A model generated the notes under the pieces. That model saw only the letters and a program-made list of their open reading frames with translations, was not told the DNA's origin and searched no databases. A stretch of DNA of 11,782 bases from Cyclobacteriaceae bacterium. GTDB taxonomy: Bacteria; Bacteroidota; Bacteroidia; Cytophagales; Cyclobacteriaceae. This document shows positions 6,690 to 11,782 of the stretch, in pieces. The first letter of the stretch is position 1. Each line of letters begins with the position of its first letter. The translations under genes and the position numbers were made by a program. Where the stretch lies: contig JALWRJ010000504.1 in NCBI GenBank assembly GCA_026994125.1, forward strand, positions 1 through 11,782. The letters run 5' to 3'.

Positions 6690-7970
6690 TTACAGTTGGC
6701 AACAAAACACCGAAAACCAAACAGCCACGGCAGCTGAATAACCTAACAAAGCAGGCACTGTTCCTTTTTTAAGGTACTGAAAAAAAGTAACTTCTTTTAC
6801 CTGGCCCATGGCCGCTACCCCGGCTGCTGAACCAATAATTAAAATACTGCCTCCGGTGCCTGCTGTTACAGCCAATAAAACCCAATGGGCATATGGAATA
6901 CCTGCTGGAAGCATTTTTATAACAGCAGCCGTAAGTGGAACATTATCAAACACCGAAGATAACAAACCCAAACTAATGTGACCGGCAATTACTTTTGACA
7001 AGTGCGCTGCCGGGTTGGATCCAAATATTAATTGGGCGGCCTGTGCCAAAATACCATGGTAAGCCAAAGCGCCTACGGCCAGCAAAATGCCTATAAAAAA
7101 ATTAAGCGTGGCCATATCTATGCTTTTAATAATATGTACAATATGCCCTGCACGCTTTTTAAGTGTTCCTTTTTTTAGCTTGTAATCAATTACAATAGCT
7201 GCAGCCGCCAAACCCATTAAAATGCCGATAAATGGCGGTAAGTGAAACAAGTTTACCAACACAGCAAACCCAAAGGTAAACAAGCCAATAAAAATAATGC
7301 CCCATTGCAATGGAAGTTCCTCGTTCATTGCAGGTAGCTCACGCTGTTCCGGAACAATTTTTTTAGCAAGTATGTACTGCGGCACCAACCAGGCAGCCAA
7401 AGAAGGCAACAACCCATAATAAACTACTTGCCAGGCTGTAAACTTGCCTGCCAACCATAGCATTATAGTAGTTACATCGCCCACAGGCGAAAGCGCCCCA
7501 CCGGCATTGGCCGCAATAATAATGGCTACCACATACAATATCAGGTTTTCGGTGTTTTTATACAGGTGTCGCCCAATTTGAATCATTACCAAAGTAATGG
7601 TAAGGTTATCGAGCAAAGAAGACCCCATAAAGGCTGTTAAACCCAGCAACCAAAACAATTGCTTATCGGTAATATTAAAGGAGCTTAGCTTGGCTTCTAT
7701 CCAGGTAAAAAACCTAAAATGCCCCATCATTTCTACAATGGTCATGGCGCCCATCAAAAAAATAATCAACTCAAATATTTCAGCCGATTCATGAATAATG
7801 GCCGTTTCAAGTAAATTTTCATCTTCGCCTATGGCCACTACCACCCACATAAAACTGCCCATAAATAAAGCAATCCAACTTTTGTTTACCTCCAATTTAT
7901 CTTCGAAAGTAATAGCTAAAAACCCCAGAAAAAAGATAAACAATAACAGAAAGGTTTGAATTTGATACAT
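6690..7970 (-). CDS. nhaD: NhaD-type sodium:proton antiporter
   Basis: This 426-residue polytopic inner-membrane protein of the ion transporter superfamily exchanges cytoplasmic Na+ (or Li+) for external H+, supporting pH and salt homeostasis. It has about a dozen hydrophobic segments. Family motifs are present in order: SSLLDNLTITLVM (117-129), NAGGALSPVGDVTTIMLW (155-172), SSVFDNVPLTAA (338-349) and GTGGSILIIGSAAGVAAMG (371-389). The two Asp-Asn pairs (121-122 and 342-343) in the inverted repeats are the expected ion-binding elements. Length is slightly short of some NhaD proteins, but no motif is missing. The hydrophobic start MYQIQTFLLLF is right, and a near-consensus promoter sits just upstream. 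It is divergent from the His-rich lipoprotein gene and convergent with the lipoprotein at 6156. Function is secure at family level. Confidence 0.92.
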   Translation of the reverse strand: MYQIQTFLLLFIFFLGFLAITFEDKLEVNKSWIALFMGSFMWVVVAIGEDENLLETAIIHESAEIFELIIFLMGAMTIVEMMGHFRFFTWIEAKLSSFNITDKQLFWLLGLTAFMGSSLLDNLTITLVMIQIGRHLYKNTENLILYVVAIIIAANAGGALSPVGDVTTIMLWLAGKFTAWQVVYYGLLPSLAAWLVPQYILAKKIVPEQRELPAMNEELPLQWGIIFIGLFTFGFAVLVNLFHLPPFIGILMGLAAAAIVIDYKLKKGTLKKRAGHIVHIIKSIDMATLNFFIGILLAVGALAYHGILAQAAQLIFGSNPAAHLSKVIAGHISLGLLSSVFDNVPLTAAVIKMLPAGIPYAHWVLLAVTAGTGGSILIIGSAAGVAAMGQVKEVTFFQYLKKGTVPALLGYSAAVAVWFSVFCCQL

Positions 7971-7992
7971 AAGGGTAACTGTTTTTATACCG

Positions 7993-8000
7993 CAAAGCTA
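7993..8000 (-). promoter_or_regulatory. Bacteroidota -7 element (TAGCTTTG) for nhaD
   Basis: On the minus strand the sequence reads TTAGCTTTGCGG, an exact TAnnTTTG followed by C. Transcription would start near 7986, leaving a leader of about 16 bases before the ATG at 7970. No TTG is seen at the expected -33 distance, so basal activity may be weak or activator-dependent. Confidence 0.45.
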
Positions 8001-8086
8001 AAAGCCTGCCGGAGGGTAAATACTAATAATTATCAGCCATTTATATGAGAAATAACAATAGGGCTAATCTGAGTTTTAACCTAATT

Positions 8087-8113
8087 TTTAAGGGGCTTAA
8101 AGCTTATTATAAG
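8087..8113. repeat. Two adjacent palindromes upstream of the His-rich lipoprotein gene
   Basis: TTTAAG-GGG-CTTAAA (8087-8101) is followed one base later by CTTAT-T-ATAAG (8103-8113); both are perfect. They cover the zone where a -33 element would lie for the -7 site at 8126-8133, which has no TTG there. This fits a tandem regulator site, but the DNA is AT-rich and chance palindromes are possible. Confidence 0.35.
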
Positions 8114-8125
8114 GTATAAATTACG

Positions 8126-8133
8126 TAACTTTA
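8126..8133 (+). promoter_or_regulatory. -7-like element (TAACTTTA) for the His-rich lipoprotein gene
   Basis: TAACTTTA fits TAnnTTTG with A for the last G. Transcription would start near 8139-8141, so the leader is very short (about 14-16 bases). Within it is a four-codon open frame (ATG 8144-8146) whose TGA overlaps the start codon at 8155. Confidence 0.35.
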
Positions 8134-8154
8134 CCATTAAACAATGTTTAAACT

Positions 8155-8538
8155 ATGAAACGCAAGGATTTTCTTAAAAAGCTGGCTTTAGCTACGGTTG
8201 CAGGAGTACCACTTGCTCATACGCTAACCAGTTGCAGTAAAAACACCAACGACCCGGCACCTGCCCAGGGCAGTGGTTCCGGTAGTGGCAGCCCAGACTG
8301 CCTGGCAAACGGCACCAATGTAAGTATTTCATCGAACCACGGACACAGTTTAACGGTTAGTAAGGATGATGTGCAAGCCGGAGTGGAAAAAACCTATGAT
8401 ATTACCGGGAGTTCATCGCATGCCCATACAGTAGTTATTACCTCCGCCCACTTTGCTACCTTAAAGTCGGGGAGTAGTATTACGGTAAGCTCTTCATCTT
8501 CGGGGCACAGCCATAGCGTTACGGTAGGGTGTGCCTAA
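8155..8538 (+). CDS. Small histidine-rich lipoprotein with HxH repeats
   Basis: This 127-residue protein begins MKRKDFLKKLALATVAGVPL and reaches a lipobox-like LTSC with Cys27, so it should be an envelope lipoprotein. RKDFLK resembles a twin-arginine motif with Lys for the second Arg, so Tat export is possible but not certain. A Gly/Ser/Pro linker (34-47) leads to a domain of about 80 residues. That domain has three HxH motifs, H62-G-H64, H89-A-H91 and H118-S-H120, each opening a similar strand (HGHSLTV, HAHTVVI, HSHSVTV). The motifs are spaced 27 and 29 residues apart; His99 is extra. Cys49 and Cys126 bracket the domain and could form a disulfide. Binding of copper, zinc or nickel is the natural inference, but I know of no proven function. 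It is divergent from nhaD. The downstream START-domain gene converges after 17 bases. Confidence 0.8.
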   Translation: MKRKDFLKKLALATVAGVPLAHTLTSCSKNTNDPAPAQGSGSGSGSPDCLANGTNVSISSNHGHSLTVSKDDVQAGVEKTYDITGSSSHAHTVVITSAHFATLKSGSSITVSSSSSGHSHSVTVGCA

Positions 8539-8545
8539 GAGGCAC
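8531..8545. repeat. Perfect hairpin across the His-rich lipoprotein stop codon
   Basis: GTGCCT (8531-8536), loop AAG, AGGCAC (8540-8545). It includes the TAA stop and reaches into the 17-base convergent gap before the START-domain gene ends at 8556. No T-run follows directly on either strand, so it is at best a non-canonical, possibly bidirectional end signal. Confidence 0.35.
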
Positions 8546-8555
8546 TTGCATAGAA

Positions 8556-9203
8556 CTAGTTTTTGATACCAACTACCGGCAGGTTATCGAAGGTTCCACT
8601 TTCCAGCAATTGCCTAAAGTTATAATAGGTATGCCAGGGGGTTTCGGCCGCAAACACATTGACAATAAAAGCCGGAATATGGCCACCCGGATTAACATGT
8701 ATGGTGTAGGCCACTTTTAAACGATTGCCTTCCAAAGGTGTAACACGTAGCTCCGAAGAAGCCTCAGGAATACGTACAATTCCGGGTTTTTCAGGTATAT
8801 AATCGGGCATTTGTTGTAGGGTAACCCTTAACTGCCGGCTTAGGCTATCCTGGCTAAGTTTTAAATGAAATATTAAATCGCGATGGGCTAGCGGCCAAGG
8901 AGCATCTACTTCGGAGTAGTATATTAACTCATGGCTACTTATGCGCTTTAATATCGAAATATTTGAGATGCTGTTTTGCCAAAGATGGTAGTTTTCTACT
9001 GCCAAAATACCGGCAGCATACGACCTCAAACTGCCTTGTACTTCCAAGGCCACTTTTATAGTTTTAAAAGATGAACCTTCCGTTTCGCACAAATATATTT
9101 TAATACCTTCCTCATCTTTTTTTAGTTCACAACCTTGCTGTGCCAGGTTTACGCCCGACAATCCGACCCAAAACCAACAAAGCAACCATGCCTTAACACC
9201 CAT
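8556..9203 (-). CDS. Secreted START-domain protein
   Basis: This 215-residue protein has a signal peptide (about residues 1-21, ending VNLA), so it should be periplasmic. The mature part matches the START/SRPBCC lipid-binding fold. The most telling block is YYSEVDAPWPLAHRDLIFH (95-113), typical of START proteins, followed by a phosphate-like PEKPGIVRIP segment (138-147) and a C-terminal NPGGHIPAFIVN (171-182). START domains bind a hydrophobic ligand such as a lipid in a deep pocket; the ligand here is unknown. Its ATG overlaps the TAA of the upstream DinB-family gene by one base (TAATG), so it is the last gene of the mutase operon and is likely translated by coupling. The overlap and the signal peptide both support the start. 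The 3' end converges on the His-rich lipoprotein gene. Confidence 0.82.
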   Translation of the reverse strand: MGVKAWLLCWFWVGLSGVNLAQQGCELKKDEEGIKIYLCETEGSSFKTIKVALEVQGSLRSYAAGILAVENYHLWQNSISNISILKRISSHELIYYSEVDAPWPLAHRDLIFHLKLSQDSLSRQLRVTLQQMPDYIPEKPGIVRIPEASSELRVTPLEGNRLKVAYTIHVNPGGHIPAFIVNVFAAETPWHTYYNFRQLLESGTFDNLPVVGIKN

Positions 9204-9646
9204 TATACATCGAGCAATCTGCGGTGGTAATTAATTTGCCCCAAATGATACATTAAATGCCCACTTAAATGCATTAGAAAAAATTCGGTGGTCATAGGCT
9301 GGCCAAAAACTTCGATGGGGTAGGTAGCCGCTAACTGTTCAGGGGTTAACGTAGCCAGGGTTTGACTAACCACTTTTTGGGTGTTGGCTATTTCGGTAAG
9401 TAGTTCCTGGCGGGGCACATTAGTGGCAGAAAATTCTGCCTCTCTGTTGCGCACATAGCCTGATTGTCCCAGTACCTGCCCAATAAAATGCTGCAAGTTG
9501 CCTGTTAAGTGCATACACAAATTACCGCCACTGTTCGATATTTCGCCTGCCAGTTTCCATACGTTTTCGGGTGCTTTATAAGCTTCTATTTCGGTAGTTA
9601 GCCGGTTTAGGTCGCGTTTAAACAAAGCTTGTAATGATGTTACCAT
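9203..9646 (-). CDS. DinB-family putative metal-dependent protein
   Basis: This 147-residue protein is predicted to be a four-helix bundle of the DinB/YfiT superfamily. The likely metal triad is His46 (in CMHLTGNLQH) with His130 and His134 in HLSGHLMYHLGQINYHRR (126-143), the family's HxxxH arrangement. Relatives bind divalent metal, and some act as thiol-dependent transferases (for example with bacillithiol or mycothiol); many have no known role. It is cytoplasmic, with no signal peptide. Its start overlaps the end of the phospho-sugar mutase gene by 7 bases and its stop overlaps the START gene by one base, so all three are surely co-transcribed. The operon also begins with a second DinB-superfamily gene. 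Family is confident; reaction is unknown. Confidence 0.85.
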   Translation of the reverse strand: MVTSLQALFKRDLNRLTTEIEAYKAPENVWKLAGEISNSGGNLCMHLTGNLQHFIGQVLGQSGYVRNREAEFSATNVPRQELLTEIANTQKVVSQTLATLTPEQLAATYPIEVFGQPMTTEFFLMHLSGHLMYHLGQINYHRRLLDV

Positions 9647-11370
9647 GATGTTACATTTAAGTTGTTCATAATTATACCCACTTTTTCTTTTAAAAGCTCC
9701 CTGGCAGCCGGTATTTCATCGGCATGATGCACCTTTTGGGTTAAGCTAAAATAAAACTTAATTTTAGGTTCGGTGCCCGATGGCCGAGCCGATATTTTGC
9801 TACCCTGTTCCGTTATAAATTGTAATACATTTGAGGCAGGAAAATCTAACTCTAACTCTTTACCCGTATCGGTTTTAATTGCCTTACCTGTTAAGTAATC
9901 TTTTATTTCCACCACTTTTTCCCCCGCAAGTTGGTGGGGTGGGTTTTCCCTTAATTCTTTCATTTTGGCAGCTATTTCCTCCGCTCCCTGCATCCCTTTG
10001 CGAGTAATGGAAGTCATGCTATCGTACCAAAACCCATAGGTAAGGTACATATCGTTTAGTACATCCCACAAAGTTTTTCCTTGCGCTTTGGCATCGGCTG
10101 CCATTTCGGCAATAAGTACACAGGTAGCTACAGCATCTTTATCGCGGGTAATGGCCGAAGGCATGTATCCGTAACTTTCCTCGCCCCCACCAATAAATTG
10201 GTGCGGCCCTTCTAATTGGCGAATTGTGGTAGCAATGTACTTAAACCCGGTAAGGGTATTGTAGCAAGGCATGTGGTAGTTTTCGCAAATGGTATCAAAT
10301 AAATTGGTTGACACAATGGTTTTAACCATATATTGGGTTTCAGGGTGCAAGTTACCCTTTGCTTTGCGCTTACCCAGGGTGTAATGCGCCAACAAGCTAA
10401 TCATTTGGTTGCCGTTGATAAGTTCAAATTTACCAGAGGCTCCCCTGGCAGCAATGCCCACCCGGTCGGCATCGGGGTCGGTGGCTAACAGCACATCTGC
10501 TTGCGTGGCATTGGCCATTTCCAAAGCCAGCGTAAGTGCTTCTGCTTCTTCAGGATTGGGGTAAACCACCGTTGGAAAATCGCCATTGGGTTCGGCCTGT
10601 GCTTCTACAATATGCACATTAGTAAAACCTACTTTTTGCAAGGCATGGGGCACCATTTTAATTCCTGTACCATGAATAGAAGAGTACACAATGTTAAGCT
10701 CCTTTTCCGCTTCAATAGCTGATTTATCGAGTGTGTTAGCGGTTACTGCCTGCAAATAGGCCTCATCCATGTCTTTGCCAATCATTTTAATTAAACCGGA
10801 GTTAGGCTCAAACTTTACTTCGGTTAGCGAAGTAATGGCCTTTACTTCTTCAATAATAAGAGCATCGTGCGGAGCCGTAACCTGGGCTCCGTCATCCCAA
10901 TAGGCCTTGTAACCGTTATACTCTTTAGGATTGTGCGAGGCCGTAAGCACCACGCCCGACTGGCATCCCAAATGCCTGATAGTAAACGACAACTCGGGTG
11001 TTGGCCTTAGTTCTTCAAAAAGATATACCTGAATGCCGTTGGCAGAAAAAACTGCAGCTGTTATTTCGGCAAAATAGGCACTATTGTTACGGCAATCGTA
11101 GGCAATAGCCACTTTTACGGCTTGCCCGGCAAAGGATTTTAGCAGGTAATTGGCTAAGCCCTGGGTGGCCATTCCAACGGTATATTTGTTCATTCGGTTT
11201 GAGCCAACGCCCATGATACCACGCAATCCACCGGTACCAAATTCAAGGTCTTTATAAAAAGCCTCGGCTAACTCGTTTTCCGGCCCTGCGAGCAACGCCT
11301 GAATACCTTGTTTAAAATCTTCATCAATGGGTTGATGCAACCAGTTAAGTGCTTTTTCTTTTGCGTTCAT
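9640..11370 (-). CDS. Phospho-sugar mutase (phosphoglucomutase/phosphomannomutase type)
   Basis: This 576-residue cytoplasmic enzyme of the alpha-D-phosphohexomutase superfamily interconverts hexose 1- and 6-phosphates through a phosphoserine. All four domain signatures are present: the catalytic loop TASHNPKEYNGYK (143-155, Ser145 as phosphoserine), the Mg2+ loop DPDADRVG (298-305), the sugar-binding loop GGGEESYGY (394-402) and the phosphate-binding loop ARPSGTEPKIKFYF (528-541). The N-terminal region (FGTGGLRG, 44-51) is also typical. The length matches the long phosphoglucomutases such as Bacillus PgcA (about 580), so glucose 1-phosphate/6-phosphate is the likeliest substrate; mannose cannot be excluded. 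The start lies 17 bases after the stop of the YfiT-type gene, within one operon. Its last 7 bases overlap the next DinB gene. The gene is intact. Confidence 0.93.
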   Translation of the reverse strand: MNAKEKALNWLHQPIDEDFKQGIQALLAGPENELAEAFYKDLEFGTGGLRGIMGVGSNRMNKYTVGMATQGLANYLLKSFAGQAVKVAIAYDCRNNSAYFAEITAAVFSANGIQVYLFEELRPTPELSFTIRHLGCQSGVVLTASHNPKEYNGYKAYWDDGAQVTAPHDALIIEEVKAITSLTEVKFEPNSGLIKMIGKDMDEAYLQAVTANTLDKSAIEAEKELNIVYSSIHGTGIKMVPHALQKVGFTNVHIVEAQAEPNGDFPTVVYPNPEEAEALTLALEMANATQADVLLATDPDADRVGIAARGASGKFELINGNQMISLLAHYTLGKRKAKGNLHPETQYMVKTIVSTNLFDTICENYHMPCYNTLTGFKYIATTIRQLEGPHQFIGGGEESYGYMPSAITRDKDAVATCVLIAEMAADAKAQGKTLWDVLNDMYLTYGFWYDSMTSITRKGMQGAEEIAAKMKELRENPPHQLAGEKVVEIKDYLTGKAIKTDTGKELELDFPASNVLQFITEQGSKISARPSGTEPKIKFYFSLTQKVHHADEIPAARELLKEKVGIIMNNLNVTSW

Positions 11371-11387
11371 GTATTTAAAAATAAGAT

Positions 11388-11782
11388 TTATTTATTGGTT
11401 AGTGCCAGGTTGATATGTGCCAAATGGTGCCTGCAATGCCAATCGTACAAGCAAAGCACCCCGGCTAACGTATAGGTAGCATTAAACTCGGGGTGCAGGT
11501 AAGTTTTAGAAAAATCATGTTCAGTCATGGCTGCTAACAAGGTTGCCCACCGTGCATGCACCCCTTTAATAATGCACAATGATGGCTCAATAGGAACCGT
11601 ATAATCTGCCCCTTGTGCCCAGGCAGCTTCGTTGTAAGGTTTTATGGCAGGAGCAGGCTCGGTTAGCGCCAACTTAAACCTGGCAAAAGCCTGGCTATGG
11701 CTATCGGCTATGTGGTGAACCAATTGGCGTACGTTCCAACCTTGGGGCCGGTAAGTGGCCGCTAATGCCTGATTGCTTAGCT
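11388..11782 (-). CDS. YfiT/DinB-type putative metal-dependent hydrolase, N-terminus outside the window
   Basis: This is the C-terminal 131 residues of a YfiT-like member of the DinB superfamily; the reading frame stays open through the right edge (ending at 11782). Residues visible upstream of base 11723 read ATYRPQGWNVRQLVHHIADSH, a strong family block, so the TTG at 11721-11723 is internal and not the start. The conserved HHIADSH (one metal His) and C-terminal DWHCRHHLAHI (HxxxH) give the usual three-His metal site, as in Bacillus YfiT. The function of the family is poorly known, with putative hydrolase and thiol-transferase roles suggested. It is the first visible gene of the operon with the phospho-sugar mutase (17-base gap), the other DinB protein and the START protein. 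Confidence 0.85.
   Translation of the reverse strand, partial: LSNQALAATYRPQGWNVRQLVHHIADSHSQAFARFKLALTEPAPAIKPYNEAAWAQGADYTVPIEPSLCIIKGVHARWATLLAAMTEHDFSKTYLHPEFNATYTLAGVLCLYDWHCRHHLAHINLALTNK

Noticed and set aside
6458..6720. Two minus-strand frames opposite the lipoprotein gene
   Set aside because: They overlap each other and the lipobox-bearing plus-strand gene, and they have no signal, motif or promoter.
8529..8720. 63-codon plus-strand frame following the His-rich lipoprotein
   Set aside because: It is antisense to the START-domain gene, whose motifs are clear.
1..11782. Mobile elements, phage genes, CRISPR arrays, tRNA or rRNA genes
   Set aside because: I looked for transposase-like frames, terminal inverted repeats, regularly spaced repeats and tRNA-like arms in the gene-free stretches and saw none. 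A covariance-model search was not possible here.

Overview
The window looks like a chromosomal segment of a Bacteroidota bacterium. Three things suggest this. Several genes lack Shine-Dalgarno sequences and instead follow TAnnTTTG/A-type -7 elements. The FecE-type ATPase, LtaS-like sulfatase, PgcA-type phospho-sugar mutase and NhaD have the sequence character I associate with that phylum. Many genes are packed convergently or with short overlaps. Order and genus cannot be fixed from the sequence. I see no insertion sequence, phage gene, tRNA, rRNA or CRISPR array, and no obvious compositional island. It reads as ordinary housekeeping and envelope territory.

Layout. Bases 1-531 (minus) hold the N-terminal 177 residues of an FAD/NAD(P) oxidoreductase that runs off the left edge. 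A 283-base divergent spacer with a candidate operator and promoter leads to a secreted DUF547 protein (815-1540, plus). It converges, with a 3-base gap, on a minus-strand cluster transcribed from about 4653 down to 1544: a small conserved hypothetical, a FecE-type ABC ATPase and a membrane LtaS-like sulfatase-fold transferase. The first two overlap as TAATG and the last two are 9 bases apart. Upstream on the same strand is a membrane-anchored beta-lactamase-fold serine hydrolase (4679-6043).

A divergent lipoprotein of unknown function (6156-6686, plus) converges on NhaD (6690-7970, minus). NhaD shares a 184-base divergent spacer with a small histidine-rich lipoprotein (8155-8538, plus), the most unusual gene here. 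The right end is a tight minus-strand operon: a YfiT/DinB-type protein (cut by the right edge), a phospho-sugar mutase, a second DinB-family protein and a secreted START-domain protein. Its three junctions are a 17-base gap, a 7-base overlap and a 1-base TAATG overlap.

Working together. The only clear co-transcription units are the hypothetical-ABC-sulfatase set, plausibly an envelope or uptake function, and the DinB-mutase-DinB-START set, whose shared purpose is not evident. No obviously new defence or mobile system is visible. The best leads are the HxH-repeat lipoprotein with its palindromic upstream region, the LtaS-like enzyme coupled to an ATPase without a permease, and the two DinB-fold proteins around a sugar mutase.
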